A stretch of DNA of 64,000 nt from Pseudomonadota bacterium (GCA_023411815.1 JAEYOJ010000116.1:1-64000); one strand, 5' to 3'; shown: positions 24,485 through 33,045, numbered from the stretch's first letter. Notes: generated from the letters alone by a model not told the origin. Made by a program: numbers and translations.

Positions 24485-25453
24485 ATGCGTTCTGCTCATA
24501 TGCTCCTGGTCCTGCTCATCGTTTCGGCGCTCACGGGCTGCGCGACGGTCAACCTGTTCCGCGACTATTCCGAGCCCTTGCGTGAATTCACCCTGGAAGG
24601 CAAGGCGGAACCCAAGGTCCTGCTCGTCACCGTGCGCGGCACGCTGGAGTCCGGCCCCGAGAAGGAAACCTTTAGGGAGAGGCCCGGCATCATCCAGGAA
24701 ACCGTGTCACAGCTCGACAAGGCCGCGGCCGACCCCTCGGTCAAGGCCCTGGTCCTGGCCGTGGACAGCCCGGGCGGAACGGCCACGGCCAGCGACATCC
24801 TGTACGGCGAGCTGATGGCCTGGAAGGCCAAGACCAAGGCCAAGCTCGTGGTGTGCATGCTCGAAGTGGCGGCCAGCGGCGGCTACTACATATCGCTGCC
24901 GGCCGATGCCATCGTCGCCCATCCGACCACCATCACCGGCTCCGTTGGCACCCTTTTCATCCGGCCCAGAGTCGTGGGTCTTATGGACAAGATCGGCGTG
25001 GACGTGGACGTGACCAAGTCCGGCGCCAACAAGGACATGGGTTCGCCTTTCCGCCAGCCCACGCGCGAGGAAGCCGAACTGTTCGACGGCATCGTGTCCG
25101 ACATGAACGGCCGCTTCCTGTCGCTGGTGGCCAAGCACCGCAAGCTCTCGGACGAGAGCATGCGCCAGGTCTCCACGGCCCGCGTGTTCACGGCAGGACA
25201 GGCGCGCAAGATCCGCCTGGTGGACGAGATCGGGAACCTGGACCTTGCCGTGGCCACGGCCCGCAAGCTGGCCGGCCTGCCCGATGACGCCCGGCTCGTC
25301 GTATACCGCCGCACCGAATACGCCAACGACAACCCCTACAACTCGATGCTAGCGCACATGGCCTCCCAGCCCGCGCTGGTGGATCTGGGCGTTGCCGGCG
25401 ACCTGCTGCGCAGGCGGGCCGGCTTTTATTATCTTTGGGAGCCGGGCTATTAG
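24485..25453 (+). CDS. sppA: Signal peptide peptidase SppA-type protease, lipoprotein
   Basis: The 322-residue protein carries a lipoprotein signal (LTGC, C19) and an SppA/S49 fold. The catalytic serine is S131 in AASGGYYIS and the general-base lysine is K182 in SGANKDMGSPF, matching the Ser/Lys dyad of short bacterial SppA. It would cleave residual signal peptides at the outer face of the inner membrane. GGAGG sits five bases before the ATG at 24485; the frame is open 16 codons further up. Being lipid-anchored instead of having a membrane helix is a moderately unusual variation. Confidence 0.9.
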   Translation: MRSAHMLLVLLIVSALTGCATVNLFRDYSEPLREFTLEGKAEPKVLLVTVRGTLESGPEKETFRERPGIIQETVSQLDKAAADPSVKALVLAVDSPGGTATASDILYGELMAWKAKTKAKLVVCMLEVAASGGYYISLPADAIVAHPTTITGSVGTLFIRPRVVGLMDKIGVDVDVTKSGANKDMGSPFRQPTREEAELFDGIVSDMNGRFLSLVAKHRKLSDESMRQVSTARVFTAGQARKIRLVDEIGNLDLAVATARKLAGLPDDARLVVYRRTEYANDNPYNSMLAHMASQPALVDLGVAGDLLRRRAGFYYLWEPGY

Positions 25454-25580
25454 AGCATTCCCATTTTATTAATGCTCGCAAGCCATGGCTGAGCTTGGCT
25501 TGCCGTCCCGCGGGCGCGGGCGGAATGTAGATCCGCCGTCGCCCCCGAAGGGAGCGTCTGAAATGCAAATAGCTTTAGGG
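25453..25580 (+). repeat. Dispersed palindromic repeat, family 1, diverged copy D
   Basis: It starts at the sppA stop codon with GAGCATT...AATGCTC, then GCAAGCCATGGC...GCTTGGCTTGCC and a GAGCGTCTGAAA tail. Order and spacing match the better copies at 1607, 15610 and 32922, but the CACTTGCGCCGTCAACGC block is changed. Confidence 0.55.
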
Positions 25581-25601
25581 CATATTGCGAATGAACTGAG
25601 A

Positions 25602-25684
25602 ATATGGGGGTCCAGGGAGCGCCGCTCCCTGGCGGGAGAGAGTCCGAGAGAGGGCGGCGCCCTCTCTCGGTTGAACTGCAAGGT
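25602..25684 (+). repeat. Dispersed repeat, family 2, copy E
   Basis: Two adjacent hairpins: CCAGGGAGCG..CGCTCCCTGG and GAGAGAGGGCGGCGCCCTCTCTC, introduced by GGGGGTCC and separated by GCGGGAGAG. A second copy is at 47861-47945. Confidence 0.7.
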
Positions 25685-25739
25685 GCCTTAGATTGGCGGC
25701 GCAGGGTACAAGCACGAATCCAAGCACATGGGAGCAGCG

Positions 25740-27422
25740 ATGAGCCCTCTTTTCGGAAGCAGGAAGGATGAAAAGCCGGCCCAGGGCGTCCATGCCGAGG
25801 CGAACGAGCAGGATCAGTGGTTCCTCCCCCTGGACACGCGCGACTATCTGCGCGGCCTGTTCGGCCAGCTCAAGCAGCCGGTGGTCCTGGAGCTGTTCAC
25901 GCAGCCGGGAAGAAACGACCGGTTCAGCGAGTTCTGCGAAAAGCTCCTGCGCGATCTCGCCCGCGTCTCGGACAAGATCGAGGTGCGGCGTTACGGCCCG
26001 GACGATGCGCGCTTCAAGGAGGCGGGCATCGACTTCCCGCCGGAGATCCTGGTCAGCCCGGAACGCTACAAGCTGCGCTTCACCGGCGCGCCGGCAGGCG
26101 AGGAGGCCCGCTCGTTCATCGAGACGATCATGCTGGCCTCCCTGGGCGACAGCGGCCTGAGTCAGCCCTCCAGGGAACTCCTGGCCACCCTGAAGGAGCC
26201 GCGCGAAGCCAAGGTCTTCGCCAGCCCGACCTGCCCCTACTGCCCCGGCCAGGTCATGAACGGAGTGCGCGCGGCCGTCGAGCGGCCCGATCTGGTTTCC
26301 CTGCGTTACGTGGAGATCGGCGAGAACCAGGAGCTGGCCGACCGCTACAATGTGGGCTCGGTGCCGCACACCGTGTTCAACGACAGCTTCGTGGCCATGG
26401 GCCAGGAGCCCGAAGTGCGTTTCGTGGTCGAGCTGGTCACGCTCAAGTCCGCCGAGGAATGGCTCAAGGAGCATGGCGCGGGCTTGGCCGCGCCGGAAGG
26501 GGCCAAGGATGTGGACGTGATCATTCTGGGCGGCGGGCCGGCCGGTCTGGCCGCGGCCATTTACGTGGTGCGCAGCGGGCTGTCGGCCGTGGTGCTGGAG
26601 AAGCAGAACGTGGGCGGACAGGTGGCCCTGACGCCGGTGGTGGAGAATTATCCGGGCTTTCCGGCCATAGCCGGGGCCAAGCTGGTGGACATCCTGTTCC
26701 AGCACTCCCGCGAGTACGCCGAGGTCAAGGAGCTGACCGAGGTCAGCGAAGTCAAGCTGGGCAAGCGCATCGAGGTCTACACTCTGGGCGGCGAGGTCTA
26801 CACCTGCCGGGCCCTGGTGCTGGCCATGGGCGCCACCTGGCGTCAGCTCGGCGTGCCGGGCGAGCAGAAGTTCTTCGGCAGGGGCGTGTCCTACTGCGCT
26901 TCGTGCGACGGTTATTTTTATCGCGGCCGCAAGGTGGCCGTTGTGGGCGGCGGCAATACGGCCATCACGGATGCCCTGCATCTCAAGCACTTGGGCGCGG
27001 AGGTTACGGTGATTCACCGCCGGGGCGAGTTGCGCGCCGAAAAGCACCTGCAGGATTCCCTGGCGCGCGAGGGGATTCCCATGCGCTGGAACAGCGTGGT
27101 CACGGCCATCGAGGGCGAGACCGCCGTGACAGGCCTCAAGATCAAGGATCTCGTCAAGACCGAGGACTCCTCGCTGCCGGTGGACGGGGTGTTCATCGCC
27201 ATCGGCCAGCAGGCCAATTCCGACTTGGCCCGTCAGATCGGCGTCATGACCGACGAGGACGGCTTCATCCTCGTTGACGAGGGCATGCGCACGAACATTC
27301 CTCGCGTCTATGCGGCCGGCGACATCACCGGCGGCATCCGCCAGATAGTCACGGCCATCGGCAAGGGCACCACCGCGGCCCTGACCCTGTTCGAGGACTT
27401 GAGCAAGCGCGGCGACGTGTAA
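25740..27422 (+). CDS. Glutaredoxin-like double thioredoxin fold fused to thioredoxin reductase (AhpF-like)
   Basis: The 560-residue protein has two N-terminal thioredoxin folds (about 45-135 and 150-250); only the second has the active CPYC (C165/C168). A thioredoxin-reductase module follows from about 256, with GGGPAGLAAA, redox C386-A-S-C389-DG, the NAD(P)H motif VVGGGNTAITDALHL, and IPRVYAAGDITGG. The architecture matches AhpF or archaeal-type PDO-TrxR fusions that relay NAD(P)H electrons to a peroxiredoxin or other disulfide. No ahpC gene is adjacent. The ATG at 25740 has GGAG five bases upstream and is preferred to one four codons earlier. Confidence 0.9.
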   Translation: MSPLFGSRKDEKPAQGVHAEANEQDQWFLPLDTRDYLRGLFGQLKQPVVLELFTQPGRNDRFSEFCEKLLRDLARVSDKIEVRRYGPDDARFKEAGIDFPPEILVSPERYKLRFTGAPAGEEARSFIETIMLASLGDSGLSQPSRELLATLKEPREAKVFASPTCPYCPGQVMNGVRAAVERPDLVSLRYVEIGENQELADRYNVGSVPHTVFNDSFVAMGQEPEVRFVVELVTLKSAEEWLKEHGAGLAAPEGAKDVDVIILGGGPAGLAAAIYVVRSGLSAVVLEKQNVGGQVALTPVVENYPGFPAIAGAKLVDILFQHSREYAEVKELTEVSEVKLGKRIEVYTLGGEVYTCRALVLAMGATWRQLGVPGEQKFFGRGVSYCASCDGYFYRGRKVAVVGGGNTAITDALHLKHLGAEVTVIHRRGELRAEKHLQDSLAREGIPMRWNSVVTAIEGETAVTGLKIKDLVKTEDSSLPVDGVFIAIGQQANSDLARQIGVMTDEDGFILVDEGMRTNIPRVYAAGDITGGIRQIVTAIGKGTTAALTLFEDLSKRGDV

Positions 27423-27447
27423 CCGAGGAATGGCGGCTTTTCCTTAG

Positions 27448-28668
27448 CTACGGAATATCTTGGAATTTGCGTTCCACGCCCAGCAGGCAGATGTCATCGG
27501 CCGGCGCGCTTGCGCCGAAGGCCAGGGTCTGAGCGAAGACCGCATCCACAGCCTGCTCCAGGGTCTGCCCGGCCACAGTGGACAGCAGGCGCGTCAAGCG
27601 TTCTTCGCCGAACAGGCTGCCATCAGAGCCGCGACGCTCGGGAATGCCGTCGGTGTACAGGTAGAGCCGGTCGCCTGGTTCGAGTCGGGCCTGACCGGCG
27701 GGGAAGGGCAGGCCTGCGTCGAGGCCAATGACCGGACCATGAACCTCCAGCAGCCCGGTGCGGCCATTCGCGCGCGCGAGCACGGGCGGCGGATGCCCTG
27801 CGCTGGCATAGGTCAAGCCGCCGTCAACCGCATCCAAAATGACGTATTGGGCCGAGAAGTAGCTGCCGAAGCGCTCGAAGGGAAACTCGCGCTCCAGACG
27901 CTCCATGATGCGCTCGGGCGGCGTCACGGACTGGTCCACATCCACGACGGTTCCGGCGTCGGGCGAGAGCAGGCGCGATACGGACACGGCCATCATGGCC
28001 GCGGACACGCCATGGCCGCACACGTCCAGCAGAAACAGGCCCATGCGTCGCGTGTCCAGGCGAAAGATGTTGAACATGTCGCCGCCCACGGCCTCCGAAG
28101 GCCGGAAGCGCCAGCTCAGCTCCAGGCCGGGGAAGCGCAGGTCCGGCTGGGGTAGCAGGCTCTTCTGGATGAGCGCCGCGGAGCGCAGATCGTTCTCCAG
28201 TCTCTCCTTATGTTCCAGAAGGCCCAGGCGGTGCTCCTCCAACTCGGTCACATCGTGCAGCACGGCCAGGACCATGTTTCGGCCTTGGTAGTTCATGGGC
28301 CGGCAGCAGAAATCCAGATGTTTGCGTACGGGATTTCCGTGCAGGTAGAAACGCCTCACGAGCCGGCTGCGCTGGGGGATTTGGCCCTTGAGAGCCTGCC
28401 GGGCGGCGGCGCGCAGGCCGCATGAGCCGCAGCGGGAGGATCGGCCGCATTCCGCGTGCTCCTCCACGGCATGGCCGCAGGACAAGGCGTTCCCGCAGTA
28501 GACGCCGATGACGCTTGCTCCCGGGTGGCGAAACAGCTCCTTGAAACGCCTGTTTACGTGATGGATGCGCATGTCCTCGTCCAGGAGCAGGACCGCGGAT
28601 TCCATGCTGTCCAGGATCGTATTGAGAAACTCTTTGGATTCCTTGATATCTTCTGTTGCTATGGCCAT
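27448..28668 (-). CDS. PAS-domain serine phosphatase (SpoIIE/PP2C type)
   Basis: The protein is about 406 residues. The N-terminal PAS domain (about 15-140) carries a cluster of seven cysteines (CGNALSCGHAVEEHAECG, then RCGSCG), suggesting a metal or redox centre. A short coiled linker precedes a PP2C-type phosphatase domain with the metal-binding acidic residues in EAVGGDMFN, LFLLDVCGHGVSAAMMA and the C-terminal ADDICLLGV. It should dephosphorylate a protein partner, possibly an anti-sigma-factor antagonist. The ATG at 28668 follows GAGG; the frame continues 42 codons upstream. It is divergent from the GAFTGA-less regulator, whose PAS domain also has a cysteine cluster. Confidence 0.87.
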   Translation of the reverse strand: MAIATEDIKESKEFLNTILDSMESAVLLLDEDMRIHHVNRRFKELFRHPGASVIGVYCGNALSCGHAVEEHAECGRSSRCGSCGLRAAARQALKGQIPQRSRLVRRFYLHGNPVRKHLDFCCRPMNYQGRNMVLAVLHDVTELEEHRLGLLEHKERLENDLRSAALIQKSLLPQPDLRFPGLELSWRFRPSEAVGGDMFNIFRLDTRRMGLFLLDVCGHGVSAAMMAVSVSRLLSPDAGTVVDVDQSVTPPERIMERLEREFPFERFGSYFSAQYVILDAVDGGLTYASAGHPPPVLARANGRTGLLEVHGPVIGLDAGLPFPAGQARLEPGDRLYLYTDGIPERRGSDGSLFGEERLTRLLSTVAGQTLEQAVDAVFAQTLAFGASAPADDICLLGVERKFQDIP

Positions 28669-28824
28669 ATAAGGCAACCTCGCGCGGCCGCCCGGCCGCC
28701 TGTCTGTTTCCGTTGAGCATACCGCATTTGGATTCGCATGCCAGGCCAAAACGGGACAGCCGGCAATCGGGCGTTGTGTTTCGTTCTGTTCCATGGGATC
28801 ATGATCGGCAACGGATGAGCATCC

Positions 28825-30297
28825 ATGACGAAAGATCAGCTTTCTCTATTTCGTGAAACAGGGGCGCCGCGTGTCTCCGGGCTGTATGCAGCGCCCGTGT
28901 GTCTGCTGCCCCTTCTGGACGAAATACCCATGGCCGTTGCCCTGCTCACGCCCGAGCGGCGCGTGGCGGCCATCAACCGCGCCGCCGAGGCCTTGACGGG
29001 CTATACCCGCGAGGAGATCAGGGGCGTGCCTTGCATGTATGTCTTTCGCGGGAACTACTGTACGAACGGCTGCCCTCTGTGCCGCATGGGAGCCGAGAGC
29101 GCGCCGGCGAGCCTGGAAGGCGACGTGCTCACCCGCGAGCGCCGGAAGATCCCGGTGCGGGCGACCCTCGCGCCAGTGGTTGATACGGCTGGCCGGCTGG
29201 CCGGCTACCTGGAGACCCTGGAGGATCTGCGGCTCGTCCGCGAATTGAGCGCTCGCCAATCCCAAGCCTTCGGTTTCGGCCACATCATCGGCAACAGCCC
29301 GCGCATGGAGCGCATCTTCGAGATCCTGCCGGGCATCGCCCAGACCGACTCCCCGGTGCTCATCGCCGGCGAGACGGGCACGGGCAAGGACATGCTGGCC
29401 GAGGCCGTCCACAAGGCCTCGCAACGGTCCAAAGGGCCCTTCGTCAAACTCAACTGCGGCGCTCTGCCCGAGGCGCTGCTCGACTCGGAGCTGTTCGGCC
29501 GCCGCCAGGGAGCCGTAGCGGAGGAGAACCGGCTGGGCCGCTTCCGCATGGCCCAGGGCGGCACCCTGCTCCTGAACGAGATCGGCGACCTGCCCTTGTC
29601 CCTTCAGGGCAAGTTGCTGGCCTTCCTGGATGACCACGTCATCTATCCCCAGGACTCCACGCGCGGCGTGCAGGTGGATGTGCGCGTCATCGCTGCCACG
29701 AATCGCGACCTTGAGCACCTGGTGGCCGAAGGCCGCTTCCGCCAGGATCTGCTTTTCCGCCTCAATGTCGTGCGCCTTTTCCTGCCGCCCCTGCGCGAGC
29801 GCGGCGGGGACGTGCGCCTGCTCCTGGACCATTTCCTGGGTGTCCTCGCGGCCCCTTTCGGCAAGTCCGTAGGCGGCTTCAGCGAGGAGGCTCTCAAGCT
29901 GCTCACAAGCCATACCTATCCCGGCAACGTGCGCGAGTTGCGCAATATCGTGGAGTATGCGGTAAACGTGTGCCCGGGCGAACGCATCCGCAAATCGCAT
30001 CTTCCCGCCTACATCGCCGAGGTCCCGGTTTGCGCCGCCGAAACAGCGGAAGCGGATCCGGCCGCCGAGCACCAGGCTGTGCAGCCGTCCTCGGCTTCCG
30101 CCGGAGCCGCGGCCGCGGCTGCGCACGTGCACCCGGCCCTGGGCGAGAGCTGGCCGGATGTGGAGCGCCGCATGATTCTGGACGCTCTCCTGCGTGCCGG
30201 AGGTCGACGCTCCAAGGCTGCCGAGATTCTTGGCTGGGGCCGCAGCACGCTATGGCGCAAAATGAAATCCTACGGCATGGACGAGCAGCATGGCTGA
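28825..30297 (+). CDS. PAS/AAA+/Fis transcription regulator lacking GAFTGA
   Basis: The 490-residue protein has a PAS domain (about 25-135, with C70, C79, C83 and C86), an AAA+ domain of the sigma-54-activator class (Walker A GETGTGKD at 182-189), and a C-terminal Fis helix-turn-helix (GGRRSKAAEILGWGRSTLWRKMK). The sigma-54-contacting GAFTGA loop is missing: after ELFG it reads RRQGAVAEENRL, two residues shorter than usual. Walker B is GGTLLLNEIG, with Asn251 replacing the usual Asp. It is therefore unlikely to activate sigma-54 promoters and may control sigma-70 promoters as TyrR-like proteins do (inference). The next gene overlaps its end by eight bases. Confidence 0.9.
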   Translation: MTKDQLSLFRETGAPRVSGLYAAPVCLLPLLDEIPMAVALLTPERRVAAINRAAEALTGYTREEIRGVPCMYVFRGNYCTNGCPLCRMGAESAPASLEGDVLTRERRKIPVRATLAPVVDTAGRLAGYLETLEDLRLVRELSARQSQAFGFGHIIGNSPRMERIFEILPGIAQTDSPVLIAGETGTGKDMLAEAVHKASQRSKGPFVKLNCGALPEALLDSELFGRRQGAVAEENRLGRFRMAQGGTLLLNEIGDLPLSLQGKLLAFLDDHVIYPQDSTRGVQVDVRVIAATNRDLEHLVAEGRFRQDLLFRLNVVRLFLPPLRERGGDVRLLLDHFLGVLAAPFGKSVGGFSEEALKLLTSHTYPGNVRELRNIVEYAVNVCPGERIRKSHLPAYIAEVPVCAAETAEADPAAEHQAVQPSSASAGAAAAAAHVHPALGESWPDVERRMILDALLRAGGRRSKAAEILGWGRSTLWRKMKSYGMDEQHG

Positions 30298-30643
30298 GCC
30301 GCGCAAGAGCAAGGTCCTGATTCCCCTGCACGACGACGATGTGGCCCCGCGTTTCGATCTGGCCACCGAGGTCTGGGTCGGGATGCTCGGCGAGGACGGC
30401 GAGTGGCATGACGAGCGCACGCTCGTGCTGCCCCAGGCCTCGGCCGAGAACATGTGCAATCTCATTCTCCACGAAGCCGTGGGCACGGTCATCTGCGGCG
30501 GCATAGAGGAGGAGTTCTACCAATACCTGCGCTGGAAACGCGTGGTGGTCTTCGACTCGGTGCTGGGTCCCTGCCCCAAGGCCGCGGCGGCATTGGCGCG
30601 GGGCGAACTCAAGCCCGGCGACATCCTGTTCGAGCCGGGCTAG
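30290..30643 (+). CDS. NifX/NifB-C-terminal-like (dinitrogenase Fe-Mo cofactor family) protein
   Basis: The 117-residue protein has the family features of the NifX / ORP fold: N-terminal VLIPLHDDDVAPRFDLA and the central GTVICGGIEEEFYQYL. Relatives bind iron-molybdenum or other metal clusters; in Desulfovibrio some form the orange-protein complex under sigma-54-type regulators. No nif genes are nearby. The ATG lies inside the 3' end of the regulator gene, so the two are translationally coupled; the small protein may be an effector or cofactor for the regulator (inference). Confidence 0.83.
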   Translation: MAEPRKSKVLIPLHDDDVAPRFDLATEVWVGMLGEDGEWHDERTLVLPQASAENMCNLILHEAVGTVICGGIEEEFYQYLRWKRVVVFDSVLGPCPKAAAALARGELKPGDILFEPG

Positions 30644-30713
30644 CGGGACAGGCAAGTGGATCGGCGGGGCTCCGCCTGCCCCGGTCGGCCGGCAGGTGAT
30701 GGATGGCTGCTCT

Positions 30714-31652
30714 CTACCGGCAGTCTTGAGCCCCTGGGGGACATGTCCGCTCATCCGCGGCGCGGGGCGCGCCGAAAAAGTCACGCAGCAGATCGATGAA
30801 CGCCGCCGCTGCGGGCGACAGCGAGCGCTCTTCGTGACGCACGAGGAGCACCGGCGCCATGAGCGGCTCGCCTGCCCAATTCAGTAACGCCAGGCGTTTC
30901 CGCCGGACCTCTTCCAGTACCGTGAAGCCCGGCACCACCGAGACGCCCTGTCCCGCCATGACGCACTGCTTGACGATCTCCACGCTGGAGCACTCGACCA
31001 GCCCTTCCATGCCGACGTGCGCTTCCTGCAGGGCCTGCTCGATGAGCCTGCGGACGCTCCAGACATGCCGGGTCAGGATAAGCGGTACGCCGTCGAGATC
31101 GGCGGGATGCACGGCCTGGAGCGTGGCCAGCGGAGAGTCCGGCGGCACTATGACCGTCAGTTGCTCGCGATGCAGGACTTCCATCCGCAGGCCAGGAGCG
31201 GCGAACGGCTCGCCCAGGAGCAGGGCGAGATCCGTGACGCCATGCCGCAGGTCCCGCACCAGCCCGTGCCGCGAATGGGTGGTCAAGTTGAGGCGCGTGG
31301 CCGGCGATCGCGCCCGGAATCTGGGCAGCACCCACGGCAGGCAATGGATGCCCAGGCTTTCGGAAATGCGCACGGCGAGTTCCGGGGAAAACTCGCCCTC
31401 CAGGATGACGCGCCGGGTTTCCGCCTCCAGGTCGAGCATCCGCCGGGCATGGTGCAGCAGGCGCCGGCCGTGCTCGGTCAGCAGCACCCGGCGTCCCAGG
31501 CGGTCGAAAAGGGGAACACCGAGATCCTCCTCCAGGGCCTGGATCTGGGCCGTGACTGTGGACGGGGCATAATGCAGCGTTTCCGCCGCCTTGCGGAAGG
31601 ACAGCCCGGCCGCCACGGCGAGAAAGGTCTTCAGCAGGTACAGGTCCATCAT
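30714..31652 (-). CDS. LysR-family transcription regulator
   Basis: The 312-residue protein has the N-terminal winged helix-turn-helix (LKTFLAVAAGLSFRKAAETLHYAPSTVT, residues 6-33) and a periplasmic-binding-protein-like effector domain typical of LysR proteins. It is divergent from the AhpD-like/TSUP gene pair across a 128-base intergenic region containing a CAAACG-N13-CGTTTG dyad (31670-31694), so it probably regulates that pair and itself. The ligand cannot be deduced; the neighbouring sulfite-exporter-type permease makes a sulfur compound possible. Confidence 0.92.
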   Translation of the reverse strand: MMDLYLLKTFLAVAAGLSFRKAAETLHYAPSTVTAQIQALEEDLGVPLFDRLGRRVLLTEHGRRLLHHARRMLDLEAETRRVILEGEFSPELAVRISESLGIHCLPWVLPRFRARSPATRLNLTTHSRHGLVRDLRHGVTDLALLLGEPFAAPGLRMEVLHREQLTVIVPPDSPLATLQAVHPADLDGVPLILTRHVWSVRRLIEQALQEAHVGMEGLVECSSVEIVKQCVMAGQGVSVVPGFTVLEEVRRKRLALLNWAGEPLMAPVLLVRHEERSLSPAAAAFIDLLRDFFGAPRAADERTCPPGAQDCR

Positions 31653-31669
31653 CGTTCGGTTTCCTCGAA

Positions 31670-31694
31670 CAAACGGTTCGATTCAAATCGTTTG
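31670..31694. promoter_or_regulatory. Dyad in the LysR divergent region
   Basis: CAAACG and its inverse CGTTTG frame 13 bases in the intergenic gap between lysR and the AhpD-like gene, close to the lysR start. The size and position fit a LysR-type operator, although a textbook T-N11-A core is not obvious. Confidence 0.4.
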
Positions 31695-31780
31695 CGGAGA
31701 AGCATGTCAGGAACTATGCAAGAGGACAAGGCTGGTGCGCAGCAAACGGATTTGAAAAATCTGAACGGAGAGGAGCGGCC

Positions 31781-32173
31781 ATGAACGATGCTTTGCGCGC
31801 GTTGTCCATTCAGCGCAAGAAAGCCCACAAGCTGCTGCTGGATCTGAAGTCCCCCACGTATGCCGCGTTTCTCGACATGGAGAAGGCCGCCTATGCGGAC
31901 GGCCATCTGCCGAAGCGGACTAAGGAACTCATCGCCGTGGGCATCTCGGTGGTCATCGATTGCCGTTCGTGCATGCAGTGGCACATCGAACAGGCCGCTG
32001 CTGCTGGCGCGACCCTGCGCGAGGTGCTCGAAGCCGTGGAGGTGGGCATTGAGATGGGCGGCGGCCCGGCCACGGTGTCGGCCCGCTTCGCGCTGGAGGT
32101 TATGGCCGATGTGTTCGGCGCGGAGGCCTTCGAGCAGGCCAAGGCCGATTCGGAAGCAGTGCCGGAAAAATAG
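31781..32173 (+). CDS. Carboxymuconolactone decarboxylase/AhpD-like protein
   Basis: The 130-residue helical protein has the AhpD/CMD motif CRSCMQWHIEQA near residue 62: a CxxC plus conserved His typical of peroxidase-linked members. It may act as a small thiol oxidoreductase. GGAG precedes the ATG at 31781. The TSUP permease follows with one base between stop and start. It is divergent from the LysR gene and probably under its control. A true decarboxylase role is unlikely because the redox cysteines are present. Confidence 0.88.
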   Translation: MNDALRALSIQRKKAHKLLLDLKSPTYAAFLDMEKAAYADGHLPKRTKELIAVGISVVIDCRSCMQWHIEQAAAAGATLREVLEAVEVGIEMGGGPATVSARFALEVMADVFGAEAFEQAKADSEAVPEK

Positions 32174-32174
32174 C

Positions 32175-32912
32175 ATGGATACCCTCACTCTTGCCGCCAT
32201 CACTGCCGCCGCGGGCTTTGCGGGATTCACCCAGGGCTTTGCCGGCTTCGGCTCGACCCTCGTGGCCCTGCCACTGCTCGGGATGGTGCTCGACGTGCGC
32301 ACGGCGGTGCCGGTCTGTTGCCTGATGGCCCTTGTCGTCAATATCGTGCTGGTGGCGCGCCTGCATCCCCATATCCAGCGCGGAGCGCTGGGCTGGCTGA
32401 TCGTCGCCTCGCTGCCGGGCATGGCCGTCGGGGCCTGGATGCTTGGCATCGCGCCGGAGGGGTTGCTCAAGGGGCTGCTTGGCGCATCCGTGCTGCTGGT
32501 AGTTATGCACTCCCTGCGTGTAAGCCAACCTTTGGCTCCCTCCCGCAAGGAGTGGCTCGCGCTCGCCGGATTCCTGGCCGGTTGCCTCGGCGTGTGCATC
32601 GGCATCAACGGACCGCCCGTGGTCGCCTGGGCCGCGCGCCAGGCCTGGAGCCGGAACGCCCTCAAGGCGACGCTGACCAGCTATTTCCTGCTGGCAGGGA
32701 TCGGCATAGTGGGCGTGCAGGCCGCGAACGGGCTCGTCACAAATCATGTGCTGTTGTTGTCCGCCGTGGCCATGCCGGCCCTCGCGGCGGGATTGTGGGC
32801 CGGCGGGGCTTACTGCGGCAGGTTGAGCGACAGGGCCTTTCGCCGGTGCGTGCTCGCGCTGCTGGCAGTGACGGGAGCCACCTTGCTGGGGCAGGTCCTG
32901 GCAGGGGCCTGA
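32175..32912 (+). CDS. TSUP (TauE/SafE) family membrane exporter
   Basis: The 245-residue protein has about eight membrane helices and the typical GFTQGFAGFGSTLVALPLL first helix and a central CLGVCIGINGPPVVAW repeat. TSUP proteins export sulfite or organosulfur anions or import related substrates. It is translationally coupled to the AhpD-like gene, divergent from LysR, and followed by a dispersed repeat. Confidence 0.88.
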   Translation: MDTLTLAAITAAAGFAGFTQGFAGFGSTLVALPLLGMVLDVRTAVPVCCLMALVVNIVLVARLHPHIQRGALGWLIVASLPGMAVGAWMLGIAPEGLLKGLLGASVLLVVMHSLRVSQPLAPSRKEWLALAGFLAGCLGVCIGINGPPVVAWAARQAWSRNALKATLTSYFLLAGIGIVGVQAANGLVTNHVLLLSAVAMPALAAGLWAGGAYCGRLSDRAFRRCVLALLAVTGATLLGQVLAGA

Positions 32913-32921
32913 GACTGTCTC

Positions 32922-33044
32922 GGAGCAGATTGCTTTAAAGACGCTCGCTCCGGCGTTGACGGCGCAAGTGAATTGCGCCTGCGCAGTAACTAGCGGCAAG
33001 CCAAGCCGACGCATGGCTTGCAGGGCATCTTCAAAAGCAAAGTC
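32922..33044 (-). repeat. Dispersed palindromic repeat, family 1, copy C (inverted)
   Basis: Read on the minus strand it matches copies A and B block for block: TTTGCTTTTGAAG, GCAAGCCATGCGTCGGC..GGCTTGCC, TTCACTTGCGCCGTCAACGC and CGTCTTTAAAG. It fills the gap between the convergent TSUP and DUF6653 genes. Confidence 0.78.
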
Positions 33045-33045
33045 C

